From positions 256,473 through 320,472 of the forward strand of contig JACKDN010000009.1 of NCBI GenBank assembly GCA_020633465.1: a stretch of DNA of 64,000 bases. The letters run 5' to 3'. A program made the translations under genes and the position numbers. A model generated the notes under the pieces. It was given only the letters and a program-made list of their open reading frames with translations. It was not told the origin of the DNA and ran no database searches. The stretch comes from Myxococcales bacterium. Lineage in GTDB: Bacteria; Myxococcota_A; Bradymonadia; UBA7976; UBA1532. Of the stretch, positions 1-9,183 are shown piece by piece (within the stretch, counting starts at the first letter, position 1; each line of letters begins with the position of its first letter).

Positions 1-1798
1 CCGTCACTGCGTCGGCGTCGCTGGCGCGGCGCAGCTGGCGTGCGTCGGGCGCCAGGTCGGGGCCGCCGGCCGCGAGCCACCCCAGCAGGCCGGCCGGGCG
101 CAGGTGGCGGCGCCGCTCGGCGGCGTGCAGCAGCTCGCCGATGTGCAGCAGGTCGGTCAGCGCGCGCTCACCGTCGGGCCGGGCCAGCAGCCGCGCGGGC
201 ACGTCCGCGTCGCCCAGCAGGCCCCGGAACATCGCCATGAACCCGCGCTGCATCCAGGCGTCGTGCCACGCGCGCAGGCGCTCGACCCAGCGGCCCCACG
301 CCGCCTCGTCGTCGCCCAGCGCCACCAGGCCGGCGGCGTCGACGCCCAGCAGGTCGGTCGCCAGCGCGGCGCGCACGGCGCCCGCGTTGCTGGGGTCGAG
401 CACGCCGTGCAGCACGCGCAGCAGGTCGGCGGCCTCGGGGCGCTCGAGCACCGAGGCGGGCGTGCGCAGGACGGCCGGGACGCCGCGCGCGCGCAGGGCG
501 GCCTGCACCGCGGCGGCCTGCGCGTGCGTCCGCACCAGCACGGCGACGTCGCGCGGCGTGACCGCGACCGTGGTGCCCTCGGCGTGGCGGCGCAGGCCCG
601 CCGCGAGCGTCTGCTCGATCTCGACCGCGACGACCTGCGGCACCAGCACGCGGGCGGTCGCGCGCGGGATGCGCCCGCCGCGCAGCGCGCCGCCCGCCGC
701 CTCGCGGGGCACGAAGGTGACGCGCAGCGGCGTGGCGTCGGGCGGCTCGAGGCGCGAGGGGTGCGCCGCCTCGGCGGGCGGCGGCGCGATGGCGTCGTCG
801 CGGAAGGGCCGACGCAGGCCGGCGCGTCCGAACAGGTGGGCCACGGCCTCGACTAGCGGCGCGTCCGTGCGGTGGTTCCGCGTGGCCGGCTTCGCGCGCG
901 TCGCGGCCGCGCGCGCGACGAAATAGGTGGGCAGGTCGGCGCCGCGGAAGGCGTAGATCGACTGCTTGGGATCGCCCACCAGCACCAACGGGTGGCCGTC
1001 GCCGAAGGCCGCCTGCAGCAGCGCCCACTGCGCGGGGTCGGTGTCCTGGAACTCGTCGACCAGCACGGCGCGGTACCGGCCGCGAAGGGCCGCGCGCAGG
1101 GCGGGGCCGGCGTCCACGTCGTGCAGCGCGTCGCGGACCGCGCCGACCAGGCCGTCCAGGGTGCGCTGGCCGCCGGCTTCGAGCGCGCGCGGTAGGTTCG
1201 CCCGCACCGCGGCGGTCAGAGCGTGCGCGGCGGCGGCCTCGGGGCGCTCGGGCGGCGGCAGCAGGGCCGCGTCGGGCAGGGCGACGGCCGCGTGGGCCAG
1301 CGCGCGCCAGCCGGCCAGCGTCGTGTCGCCGGCCAGGGGCGCCTCGGCGAAGGCCACGCGCGACACCCAGGCGTCCTCGACCAGGCGATCGATCAGCGCG
1401 GTGGCGTCGCCGATCAGCTCGACGCCCGGGGCCGCGCCGGCCTCGAGCCCGAAGCGCAGCAGCGTGTCGGCGCAGAAGCCGTGCAGCGTGCTCAGCGGCG
1501 CCTCGTCGAAGCGGCGGGCCACCTCGCGCAGGCGGGTGAGATCGGCCGCGCGGGTGGCGGCGCGCTGGGCGACGAGGGCGGTGAGATCGTCGGTCGCCCC
1601 GGCGCCCTCGAAGGCCGCCACGGCCGCCAGCAGGTAGGCGCGCAGCCGCCCGCGCAGCTCGGCCGTCGCGGCGCGCGAGAAGGTCATCACCAGCACGGCG
1701 TCGACCGGCAGCCCGTCGAGCAGCAGCCGCAGCCACACCTGCGCGATGCGGTGCGTCTTGCCGGTGCCGGCGCTCGCTTCGACCAGCTGCAGGCTCAC
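1..1798 (-). CDS. recB: Exodeoxyribonuclease V beta subunit (RecB), partial, 3' end cut by window edge
   Basis: RecB is the 3'-5' helicase and nuclease subunit of RecBCD, which processes double-strand DNA breaks for recombination. The visible roughly 599 residues are the helicase part. They carry a Walker A motif ASAGTGKT near residues 8-15, a DEFQDTD helicase motif II, and a GDPKQSIYAFRG segment typical of UvrD/RecB helicases. The C-terminal nuclease domain lies beyond the left edge. The start is GTG at 1798-1796, overlapping the TGA stop of recC in a GTGA arrangement, so the two genes are translationally coupled. An ATG-only search misses this start. recD is probably next, outside the window. 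The family assignment is firm from the motifs. Confidence 0.92.
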   Translation of the reverse strand, partial: MSLQLVEASAGTGKTHRIAQVWLRLLLDGLPVDAVLVMTFSRAATAELRGRLRAYLLAAVAAFEGAGATDDLTALVAQRAATRAADLTRLREVARRFDEAPLSTLHGFCADTLLRFGLEAGAAPGVELIGDATALIDRLVEDAWVSRVAFAEAPLAGDTTLAGWRALAHAAVALPDAALLPPPERPEAAAAHALTAAVRANLPRALEAGGQRTLDGLVGAVRDALHDVDAGPALRAALRGRYRAVLVDEFQDTDPAQWALLQAAFGDGHPLVLVGDPKQSIYAFRGADLPTYFVARAAATRAKPATRNHRTDAPLVEAVAHLFGRAGLRRPFRDDAIAPPPAEAAHPSRLEPPDATPLRVTFVPREAAGGALRGGRIPRATARVLVPQVVAVEIEQTLAAGLRRHAEGTTVAVTPRDVAVLVRTHAQAAAVQAALRARGVPAVLRTPASVLERPEAADLLRVLHGVLDPSNAGAVRAALATDLLGVDAAGLVALGDDEAAWGRWVERLRAWHDAWMQRGFMAMFRGLLGDADVPARLLARPDGERALTDLLHIGELLHAAERRRHLRPAGLLGWLAAGGPDLAPDARQLRRASDADAVT

Positions 1799-4700
1799 GA
1801 CAGGTGCTCCAGCAGCGGGCCGAAGACGCCGACGGCCAGGCCGGCGAAGTCGCACTTCGGGGGGACGAGCGCGGGGTCGACGGCGGTGGGCAGGGCGTCG
1901 CCGAGCACGGCGCGCGCGTAGACGTCGGGCTCGCCGTACTTGCCCCAGAAGCGGAACGCGCGCTCGACGGCGCCCTCGGCGCCCGCCCGGCCCACCTCGC
2001 GGGCGAAGGTCTCGCTGGGCTCGGGGAAGAACATCAGCGGCGTGCGCTGGCCCAGCCAGTACAGCGCGACCAGCGACTCGAGCAGCGCGGCCGGATCGCG
2101 CCGCAGCGGCTGCAGCACGCAGGTGCGATCCTTGCCGACGATCGCGCTGCGGCCGGTCCAGCCGCTGGCGTGCAGCGCCAGATGGCGCACCCACGCGGCC
2201 AGGCGGTGCTTGCCGCGCACCTTCGACATCTGGTGGTGCAGGTGGCCCTCGGCCCACAGGCCGCTCACCCGGCCGGACAGGCGGGTGTCGCCCACGACCA
2301 GGTCGACGTCCACCGGCGCGCGCGGGCCGCCGGCGCGCATCTGCTGCACCTGCAGGACGACCGGCTCGACGTCGCCCGCCGCCGCGGTGAACAGCGCGTC
2401 GCCCGGGGCGCCCGGCGGAAGCAGGCCGGCGGCGCGGGCGCGCAGCCGCGCGGCGTCGGTCAGCGGGTGGCCGTCCAGCGCGCGGCGCAGCAGATCGTCG
2501 GCCAGCGCCCAGCGCTGCAGGGCGTCCGGCTCGAGCGCCTCGCGATCGGGCACGGCCTCGGCCGCCTCGCCCAGCCACACGCCCAGCCGTCGCCCGAACA
2601 CGGCGCGCACCGGGTTCATCAGGAACGCGATCAGCGCGTCGAGGGTGAGCGCGCGATCGCCGTCGACGGGCGGGGGCGGCAGGGGGCCGGCGAAGAAGGG
2701 CGGCGCGGCGGTCCGCGGCCCCCGGCCGGCCTCGGCGGCGGCCCGCAGGCGGGCGTCGAAGCTGCGCGGCGCCTCGGGGTCGAAGTTGATCGGGTCGAAG
2801 GCGTGCAGCGGGTGCTGGTGCTGCAGGGCCGCGGCGTCGGTGGTGACGGTCGGCAGGTGGTCCTGCAGCGCGGCCAGCGGCTGAGCGGGCAGGCGCGGCG
2901 CGCCGTCGCGCGGATCGCGGGCGGTGTAGAAGGCGATCAGGTGGTCGCGGGCCGCGAGCGTCGCTTCGAGGAACAGGGCGCGATCATCGTCGCGGTCGGG
3001 GCGATCGCCGGCGCGCTGCTCGCGCACCAGGGGATCGAAGGCGGGCCGGCGGTCGGGCCGCGGGAAGGCGCCGTCGTCGAGGCCCAGCAGGCACACGACG
3101 CGGAAGGGGATGCTGCGCAGCGGCACCATGCCGCTGAAGGTGACGCCGCCGGTGAGGAACGCGCGGCCGGGCTCGGGGCGCTCGAGGCGGGCGCGCAGCA
3201 GCGTGCGCACGCCGGCGCGGTCGAGCGGGCGATCGACGCCGGCGGCCTCGTCGGCCAGCGCGGTGAGGGTGTCGCGCACCTGCTGCAGCCACCAGGCGGT
3301 GTCGTCGTCGGCGGCGCACAGGGCGTCCACCGCGCGCAGCAGCGCCGCCGACCAGGCGACCATCGGGCGCGGCGCCTCCAGCGCGTGGGCCGCGGCGGCC
3401 AGCGCGTCCACGAAGGCGACCAGCGCGCCGAGGACCGCGCGATCCTCCTTGCCCTCGACCGCCTCGTGCGGCAGCACGCCCAGCACCAGGTCGTCGTAAG
3501 CGGTGGCCTGGCCCAACAGCAGGCGGTCCAGGCCGAAGCGCCAGGTGTGCTCGGGCGTGCCGGGCTGGCCGTGCGCGGCGCGGTGGTCGGCGTCCAGGCC
3601 CCAGCGGACCCCGGCGTCGGTCACGAGGCGCTGCACCGCCTCGAGATCGTCCTCGTCCAGCCCGAAGCGGCGCAGCACGGGAGGCAGCGCCAGCAGGTCG
3701 AGGACGGCGCTGGCCTCGAAGCGGCCGCCGACCAGGTCGAGGGTGGCCAGCAGCGCCTCGGCCGCCGGGTTGACGGCGCGCGCGCCGCGGTCGGCCAGCA
3801 CGAAGGGCAGGCGGGGCAGGCCGCCGTCGTCGTCGGCGAAGACGGCCTCGACCAAGGGCGCGTAGGTGGGCACGTCGGGCGCCATCACCAGCACGTGGTG
3901 GGGCTCGAGGTCGGGGTGGCGCACCAGCAGATCGAGCAGGACGTCGCGCAGCACCTCGACCTGGCGAAGGGGGCCGGCGCAGCCGTGGATCTGCACCGAG
4001 TCGTCCGGCGGCAGGCGGGGCGCGTCGCCGCTCAGCAGGTCGCGTTGGAGGGCGCGCAGCACCGTGTCGGTGCCGGGGTCGACGTGGTGCACGCGCTGCT
4101 CGGCGCCGTCGAGGGCGCCGATGGCCGCGGCCAGCTCGCGGGGCAAGCGGCCCAGCGCCGACAGCAGCGGGTGGTCGGCCGGCGCGTCGCCGGGGTCGAG
4201 GGCGAAGAGGTGCACCGTCCGCTCGCCGGCCAGGCGCGTGAGCAGCTCGAGGTGCAGCGGGGCCAGCGTCGAGACGGCGAAGACGCACAGGCGCGGGGGC
4301 AGGTCGGTCGGCGCCAGCGCCGCGGCGGCGGGTGAGGCCACGCCGACTCCCGCCTCGACCGCGCGCCACACGCGGGCCATCCACTCGTCGCCGTCGCCGG
4401 CCGACCAGGCGCGCGCGCGTTCGGGCCGGTAGGTCGCGACGCGCGCCAGCGCCTCGCCGACCTGCGCGGCGAGCCCCACGAGGTGGCGATCGTCGCGCGA
4501 GCGCGCCAGCGCGACGGGCACGGGGCCGTCTTCGAGCGCGTCGAGGGCGACCAGCGCGGGCCACAGCAGGCGACGCGGCGACCACGCGTCGGCGCCGTCC
4601 CCCTGCGCGGCGCGCACCAGCTCGGCGGGCGCGGGGAAGTGGACGCGGGCGCAGATGCCCAGCCGGTGGGCCAGCCACAGCTCGAGCCAGCGCTCGAGGC

Positions 4701-4818
4701 CGGGGGCCGCGACCGCCACGCACTCGGCGTCGAAGGGACCGCCCGAGGGCACGCGCAGCACGTCCGCGAGCGCGTCGGCCAGCGCCTCGATCCGGTTGCC
4801 GCGGTGCACCACCAGCAT
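1795..4818 (-). CDS. recC: Exodeoxyribonuclease V gamma subunit (RecC)
   Basis: RecC is the inactive-helicase, Chi-recognising scaffold of RecBCD. The 1007-residue product is somewhat shorter than the E. coli protein (about 1120). It shows family hallmarks: an N-terminal LVVHRGNRIEAL segment, SPRRLLWPAL, a HGCAGPLRQVEVLRD stretch near residue 280, and VCLLGLDDGAFPR near residue 580, which is typical of RecC. It is the first visible gene of a recC-recB unit and ends inside the recB start. The 246-base upstream gap contains a sequence resembling the Myxococcus LexA box (4949-4965), suggesting SOS control. No strong Shine-Dalgarno sequence is visible before the ATG at 4818. A RexB/AddB-type relative is less likely because there is no C-terminal iron-sulfur cysteine set. 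Confidence 0.93.
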   Translation of the reverse strand: MLVVHRGNRIEALADALADVLRVPSGGPFDAECVAVAAPGLERWLELWLAHRLGICARVHFPAPAELVRAAQGDGADAWSPRRLLWPALVALDALEDGPVPVALARSRDDRHLVGLAAQVGEALARVATYRPERARAWSAGDGDEWMARVWRAVEAGVGVASPAAAALAPTDLPPRLCVFAVSTLAPLHLELLTRLAGERTVHLFALDPGDAPADHPLLSALGRLPRELAAAIGALDGAEQRVHHVDPGTDTVLRALQRDLLSGDAPRLPPDDSVQIHGCAGPLRQVEVLRDVLLDLLVRHPDLEPHHVLVMAPDVPTYAPLVEAVFADDDGGLPRLPFVLADRGARAVNPAAEALLATLDLVGGRFEASAVLDLLALPPVLRRFGLDEDDLEAVQRLVTDAGVRWGLDADHRAAHGQPGTPEHTWRFGLDRLLLGQATAYDDLVLGVLPHEAVEGKEDRAVLGALVAFVDALAAAAHALEAPRPMVAWSAALLRAVDALCAADDDTAWWLQQVRDTLTALADEAAGVDRPLDRAGVRTLLRARLERPEPGRAFLTGGVTFSGMVPLRSIPFRVVCLLGLDDGAFPRPDRRPAFDPLVREQRAGDRPDRDDDRALFLEATLAARDHLIAFYTARDPRDGAPRLPAQPLAALQDHLPTVTTDAAALQHQHPLHAFDPINFDPEAPRSFDARLRAAAEAGRGPRTAAPPFFAGPLPPPPVDGDRALTLDALIAFLMNPVRAVFGRRLGVWLGEAAEAVPDREALEPDALQRWALADDLLRRALDGHPLTDAARLRARAAGLLPPGAPGDALFTAAAGDVEPVVLQVQQMRAGGPRAPVDVDLVVGDTRLSGRVSGLWAEGHLHHQMSKVRGKHRLAAWVRHLALHASGWTGRSAIVGKDRTCVLQPLRRDPAALLESLVALYWLGQRTPLMFFPEPSETFAREVGRAGAEGAVERAFRFWGKYGEPDVYARAVLGDALPTAVDPALVPPKCDFAGLAVGVFGPLLEHLS

Positions 4819-4948
4819 GCGCGACTTGTAGCAGAGGGGCGCGGCGGCGCGAACCCGTCCCGGGCCGCGCAGGACGGCCTGCGCCCGGGCTGCGCGAAAA
4901 AGTGACGACCGCGCGTAAGACCCGACGGACTGCGCGGCACTAGGGTGG

Positions 4949-4965
4949 GTGAACGCGTGTTCAGG
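4949..4965. promoter_or_regulatory. Candidate LexA (SOS) box upstream of recC
   Basis: The 17 bases GTGAACGCGTGTTCAGG match the published Myxococcus xanthus LexA consensus CTRHAMRYBYGTTCAGS at every position except the first. The core is GAAC-N4-GTTC. It lies about 130 bases upstream of the recC start. A TTGTCA hexamer on the minus strand (4975-4970) sits right beside it, though no clear -10 is visible. Regulation by LexA is inferred from sequence only. Confidence 0.5.
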
Positions 4966-4986
4966 TCTTTGACAACCAGGACAGGT

Positions 4987-5050
4987 GAGGCGCCGGCCCG
5001 GGTCGAGGGCTGCCCGTGCGGCGGTGCGGGGGCCAGCCGGCCGGCGCCTC
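4987..5050. terminator. 12-bp perfect inverted repeat downstream of a lipoprotein gene
   Basis: GAGGCGCCGGCC at 4987-4998 pairs perfectly with GGCCGGCGCCTC at 5039-5050 around a 40-base GC-rich loop. It starts 14 bases past the stop of the minus-strand lipoprotein gene ending at 5065 and could act as a transcription barrier between that gene and recC. There is no T-tract, so it is not a classical intrinsic terminator. Confidence 0.35.
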
Positions 5051-5064
5051 TGGTACGCTCGCAG

Positions 5065-6195
5065 TTACTCGGCGGCGGGCTGGAGCACGAGGTTGAACCA
5101 CGCGCCCGGGTGGTCGGTGCACCGCACCTGGTCGTAGGTGGTGGCGTTGCGCACCTGCAGCTCGAGCGGACCGCCCAGGGTGGGCGCTTCGATCGTGCGG
5201 GACTCGCCGATGCCCGCCGACAGCGCGCGGGCGTCGGGGGCGCCGACGGAGACGCGGAAGAACGTGGCCAGCTCGCCGCAGTCGAGCGACAGCCACGCCG
5301 GCGCGCAGGCGGCGGTGGTGCGCAGCGTGAGGCCGGCGCGCGTCCAGGGCCCCGCGTCGAGCCACTGGCGCGAGCCCGTGATGCCCGCCGCGATCAGCGG
5401 GCCGTCGGCGGCGGCGCGCAGCACGTAGGCGCCCTCGACCCAGAACGGCATGACCGTCTCGCCGTCGAGCCACAGGGTGTCGCCCACGGCGGGCGGCGCG
5501 GGGTGGTCGGGCGACAGGGGCACCTGGATCGGATCGGCGCCGTCGGCCAGGTGCACCGTCACCCACTGCGTCTCGTCGTCGATCTCGACGCGGTCGACGA
5601 TGACCTCGCCGGTGGTCTGCGCGGTGCCCTCGAGGGCCCCGTTGCCGAAGATGCCGGGCTGCTCGGGCTCGGGATCGGGCGCCACGCAGGCCGCGTCGGC
5701 GGGGTGGCGCTCGGCGGTGACGGCGAAGCTGCCCTGGGGCAGCTGCTCGTCGGCCGGGGCCTCGCCGAACACGGCCTGGCCTCCGCCGCTCGACCCGCCC
5801 AGCGTGAGCGTCAGGTCGAGAGAAGTCCGGTAGCCGCCGCTGCCGCACGGCCCGGTGGTGCGCTGCACGCGCAGGGTGCAGCCGGACGCGCCGACCCAGC
5901 CGGCGTCGAGCACCGGCGGCGCGTCGCACTCGCCCGCCTGGTAGGTGTCCACCGTCAGGCCGGCGGGCGTCAGGTGCAGCACGTCGCTCGGCTTCCAGCC
6001 CGCGTTCCGTGCTGCTTCGTCGGTGGGATCGTAGTCGACGCGCCAGAACCCACCGGCCTCACAGGCCGCGAGGCGCTGCGCGAACGTGCCGGGGCCGGGA
6101 CCGCCGTCGCCGGGGACGCCGTTGTCGTCGTCACTGTCTTGGCCACAGCCGGCGGCGCCCAGGGCGGCCAAGAGGATCCATCGTCGCGCGTCCAT
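5065..6195 (-). CDS. Putative exported lipoprotein, function unknown
   Basis: I do not recognise a family. The 376-residue product starts MDARRWILLAALGAAGC, a short hydrophobic leader with a Cys at residue 17 followed by an Asp-rich, Gly/Pro-rich linker. This looks like a lipoprotein, although the lipobox (AAGC) lacks the usual Leu at -3. The mature part contains several Cys residues and many short beta-prone segments. An upstream in-frame Met at 6213 would add six residues before the leader; the second Met is chosen because it gives a clean signal peptide. The gene is followed by a strong inverted repeat and preceded by a 41-base gap to the MBL-fold gene on the same strand, so the two may be co-transcribed. 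Confidence 0.75.
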   Translation of the reverse strand: MDARRWILLAALGAAGCGQDSDDDNGVPGDGGPGPGTFAQRLAACEAGGFWRVDYDPTDEAARNAGWKPSDVLHLTPAGLTVDTYQAGECDAPPVLDAGWVGASGCTLRVQRTTGPCGSGGYRTSLDLTLTLGGSSGGGQAVFGEAPADEQLPQGSFAVTAERHPADAACVAPDPEPEQPGIFGNGALEGTAQTTGEVIVDRVEIDDETQWVTVHLADGADPIQVPLSPDHPAPPAVGDTLWLDGETVMPFWVEGAYVLRAAADGPLIAAGITGSRQWLDAGPWTRAGLTLRTTAACAPAWLSLDCGELATFFRVSVGAPDARALSAGIGESRTIEAPTLGGPLELQVRNATTYDQVRCTDHPGAWFNLVLQPAAE

Positions 6196-6236
6196 CTCAC
6201 ACCTCCGGGCCACCCGACGCGCCCGCCCGGCAGGTC

Positions 6237-7109
6237 TTACGCCGGCACCCCGTCGAGCTCGGCCATCGGTTCGTCGGCGCGAAAGCGCCCACGCTCGTCC
6301 TGATGGACACGGGCGAGGGCGACCTCGGGGTCGTGGGTGAAGAACAGGCGGCCGCCCCGCGCCTTCAAGTCGGTCAACAGCGCGCGCTTCTCGTCGATCA
6401 GCTTCTCGGGATAGCGGTCGTAGCCCATGGTGATGGGCAGGTGCACCCAGGGCGCGCCGGGGATCAGGTCGCCGCAGTACAGGATGGGGCCGTCATCTCC
6501 CGGCACCTCGGTCAGCATCAAGCCGGGCGTGTGGCCCTCGCTGTAGTGCAACCGGTAGTCGGGGCCCAGCGTATCCGAGCGGTCACCGGCGACCACCTCG
6601 AGGCGACCGCTGGCCTCGAGCAGCGCGGGCAGCTCGGGGATGAACGAGGCGCGGTCGCGGTCGTGCGGGCGCCCGGCCCGCTCCCAGGCGGCGCGGCTGA
6701 CCACGAAGGTGGCGTTCGGGAACAGCAGCCGCGGGGCCTCGCCCTCGGCGAAGGCCGCCAGCAGGCCGCCGGCGTGGTCGAAGTGGAGGTGCGACAGGAC
6801 GACCACGTCGATGTCGGCGTCGGTCAGGTCCAGCGCTTCGAGGTTGTCGAGCAGTACGTGGCGCTCCTCCTGCACGCCGTAGCGGGCGCGCAGGTCGGGC
6901 GGGAAGAAGGCGCCGATGCCCGTCTCGAAGAGGATGCGGCGGCCGCCCACCTCTTCGACCAGCATCGCCCGGCACGCGAGCGGGATGGTGTTGCGCGCGT
7001 CGGGCGTCAGCCAGCGCTGCCACAGCGCCTTCGGCGCGTTGCCGAACATCGCGCCGCCGTCCAGGCGCTGGCTGTTGCCCAGCACCGACCACACCTTGCG
7101 TCCGTTCAT
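6237..7109 (-). CDS. MBL-fold metallo-hydrolase
   Basis: A 290-residue metallo-beta-lactamase fold hydrolase, probably a soluble zinc enzyme. The metal-binding motif HLHFDH is at residues 107-112. Further ligands are probably the His in YSEGHTPG, the Asp in LYCGDLIPG and the His in FFTHDPE. The overall pattern resembles lactonase- or glyoxalase II-like members, but the substrate cannot be read from sequence. A longer frame reaches 7232. The start at 7109 is preferred because GGGAGGA sits just upstream with proper spacing and similarity begins there. It is divergent from the calcium-repeat lipoprotein at 7231 and is followed by an unknown lipoprotein. Confidence 0.9.
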   Translation of the reverse strand: MNGRKVWSVLGNSQRLDGGAMFGNAPKALWQRWLTPDARNTIPLACRAMLVEEVGGRRILFETGIGAFFPPDLRARYGVQEERHVLLDNLEALDLTDADIDVVVLSHLHFDHAGGLLAAFAEGEAPRLLFPNATFVVSRAAWERAGRPHDRDRASFIPELPALLEASGRLEVVAGDRSDTLGPDYRLHYSEGHTPGLMLTEVPGDDGPILYCGDLIPGAPWVHLPITMGYDRYPEKLIDEKRALLTDLKARGGRLFFTHDPEVALARVHQDERGRFRADEPMAELDGVPA

Positions 7110-7170
7110 CGGGTCCTCCCGCGTCGGCGCGGAGTATGGCGCGTCGCCGCGACGCGCACCACGGGGGCAG

Positions 7171-7199
7171 GTGAAACAGAGGGCCGCCTTCAGTAGACT
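7171..7199 (+). promoter_or_regulatory. Candidate housekeeping promoter for the lipoprotein at 7231
   Basis: GTGAAA at 7171-7176 and TAGACT at 7194-7199 are separated by 17 bases, matching the -35 and -10 consensus at four of six positions each. The predicted transcript would start about 25 bases before the ATG at 7231, leaving room for the GGGGAGGG ribosome site. Confidence 0.4.
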
Positions 7200-7230
7200 G
7201 CCGCGGTTTTCGCCCTTGGGGAGGGATGCC

Positions 7231-9183
7231 ATGCGTGGCGCTCTGGTTGTTCTCGTGGCCGCTCTGGCGGTCGGCTGTCATCCCGGCGGCGGGGGAGGCG
7301 GCGGCGCGGGCACGCCGGGCGCGGGCGGCGGGCCGACGGTCGACGGCGGCGTGCCGGGCCAGGGCGGCGCGCCTGGGCAGGGCGGCGCGCCGGGCCAAGG
7401 CGGTCAGCCGGGCGCGGGCGGTCTTCCCGGCCAGGGCGGCGAGCCGGGTCAGGGCGGCGGCGGGCCGCCCGGCGATCGGGACGACGATGGCGTGCCCGAT
7501 GGCCAGGACAACTGCCCCGACGACGCGAACAACCGGCAGGAGGACGCGGACGACGACGGGGTGGGCGACGCCTGCGACAACTGCCCGTCGGACGCCAACG
7601 CCGGCCAGGGCGACCGGGACGGCGACGGCCGCGGCGACGCCTGTGACGACGAGCCCCCGCCCAACCCGAACGATCCGGACGGGGACGGGATCGCGGGCGA
7701 CGCCGACAACTGCCCCGACGACGCCAACCCCGAGCAGGGCGACGCGGACGACGACGGGGTGGGCGACGCCTGCGACAACTGCCCGGACGATCCGAACTTC
7801 AGCCAGCAGGACGCCGACGGCGACGGCGTGGGCGACGCGTGCGAAGCGGCGGATCGGGACGACGACGGTGTGCCGGACGGCGAGGACAACTGCCCGCGGG
7901 TGTCCAACGGCGGGCAGACCGACACCGACGGCGACGACGTGGGTGACGCGTGCGACAACTGCCGCGAGACGCCGAACCGCAACCAGGCCGACGCGGACGG
8001 GGACGGCGTGGGCGACGCCTGCGAGGTCGTGGAGCCGCCGCCGATGGGCGAAGGGCTGCGCGTGTCGCTGACCTGGGAGGGCAACGACACCGATCTCGAT
8101 CTGCACGTGGTCAACCCGTACGGCAAGTGGGGTGATCCGCAGCAGGACCTGCACTGGCAGAACGCGGAGCCTCGGTGGGGCTTGCCGGGCTTGACCGTCG
8201 ACTCGACGATGCCGCCGGGGCCCGAGGAGATCAGCATCGAGCGGCTCGGCACCGGCAAGTACCTGGTGGGGGTGTTGTTCTTCGGGGACGGCTTGGAAGG
8301 CAACGACGCGATCGCCGAGGTGACGATCCGCTGCGGCGACAGCGAGCGCACCATCAGCGACGGCAGGCTGCGTGCGCCGCTGTCCAACGGGGCGCAGGGC
8401 GACATCTGGGAGGTGGCGCGCGTCGACGGCGCCACCTGCCGCATCGAGGTCATCGATCGCGTCGTCCAGGGCGCGTGCAACGCCGGCTCGGTGTGCAACT
8501 GCCCGCAGTGCTTCAGCGGCGTGTGCCACGCGAGCGGCTGCCCGGCCACGTGCGATCGCGAGACCGGCGCCTGCGTCGATCCGTGCGACGGCGTCAACTG
8601 CGGGGCGGGCCGTGTGTGCGACCCGACCGACGGACAGTGCCTGCCCGCGGGCCAGGACCTGTGCGAGCCTTGCGAGATCAACGCCCAGTGTCGCGGCGAC
8701 GGCGCCATCTGCGTGTTGATCGACAACCGCGAGTCGTTCTGTTCGCCACCCTGCCAGGACGACTGCCCCCAGGGCTACGAGTGCAGCGCCATCAATGGCG
8801 CGGAGACGCGCCACTGCACGCCGACCGTCCGCACCTGCAACGACATGTGCGTCGGCGTCCGTTGCCCAGCGGGCGAGCAGTGCAACCCGCTCACCGGGGT
8901 CTGCAGCGATCGCTGCGCGGTCCAGGCGGACTGCCCGGGTGCCCCCTACTGCCACGTGGCGAGCGGCGAGTGCCGGCCCAGCGGCGGCGGCAACACGGCG
9001 GCGGGCAACCCCTGCACCGCCGACGACCAGTGCGCCTCGGGCCTCGTGTGCTCGGGCTTCGTGATCCTCAGCGTCTGTACCACGCCGTGCGACGTGGACG
9101 CCGACTGCGGCAACGGCACGATGTGCAGCCAGGATCTGAACGATCAGGGCCGCAACGTGTGCCTGCAGCTGCCCTTCCCTTGA
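7231..9183 (+). CDS. Lipoprotein with Gly-rich linker, thrombospondin type 3 repeats and Cys-rich tail
   Basis: A 650-residue surface lipoprotein. It has a signal peptide ending ALAVGC, then a collagen-like Gly-rich linker (about residues 21-85) built of PGQGGA-type units. Tandem thrombospondin type 3 calcium-binding repeats follow (about 86-270; units such as DADDDGVGDACDNCP). A beta-sandwich-like domain opens with LRVSLTWEGNDTDLDLHV (about 272-415), resembling DUF2135-type domains. The end is a Cys-rich region (about 415-650) with many CxxG and CDxxxG spacings. The start at 7231 has GGGGAGGG just upstream; an in-frame extension to 6916 runs through the divergent gene and is rejected. The stop overlaps the ttcA start (TGATG). 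The role is probably structural or adhesive at the cell surface, stabilised by calcium. Confidence 0.88.
   Translation: MRGALVVLVAALAVGCHPGGGGGGGAGTPGAGGGPTVDGGVPGQGGAPGQGGAPGQGGQPGAGGLPGQGGEPGQGGGGPPGDRDDDGVPDGQDNCPDDANNRQEDADDDGVGDACDNCPSDANAGQGDRDGDGRGDACDDEPPPNPNDPDGDGIAGDADNCPDDANPEQGDADDDGVGDACDNCPDDPNFSQQDADGDGVGDACEAADRDDDGVPDGEDNCPRVSNGGQTDTDGDDVGDACDNCRETPNRNQADADGDGVGDACEVVEPPPMGEGLRVSLTWEGNDTDLDLHVVNPYGKWGDPQQDLHWQNAEPRWGLPGLTVDSTMPPGPEEISIERLGTGKYLVGVLFFGDGLEGNDAIAEVTIRCGDSERTISDGRLRAPLSNGAQGDIWEVARVDGATCRIEVIDRVVQGACNAGSVCNCPQCFSGVCHASGCPATCDRETGACVDPCDGVNCGAGRVCDPTDGQCLPAGQDLCEPCEINAQCRGDGAICVLIDNRESFCSPPCQDDCPQGYECSAINGAETRHCTPTVRTCNDMCVGVRCPAGEQCNPLTGVCSDRCAVQADCPGAPYCHVASGECRPSGGGNTAAGNPCTADDQCASGLVCSGFVILSVCTTPCDVDADCGNGTMCSQDLNDQGRNVCLQLPFP
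7480..8030 (+). repeat. Tandem thrombospondin type 3 repeat-coding DNA
   Basis: Degenerate tandem units coding for DxDxDGxxDxxDNCP are visible. Near-identical stretches such as GACGACGGGGTGGGCGACGC recur at about 7553 and 7749. This is a site prone to slippage, recombination and assembly collapse. Confidence 0.7.

Noticed and set aside
1804..4335. Long plus-strand frame opposite recC
   Set aside because: Low-complexity Arg/Gly/Ala/Gln-rich translation with no motifs; recC on the other strand has clear family signatures.
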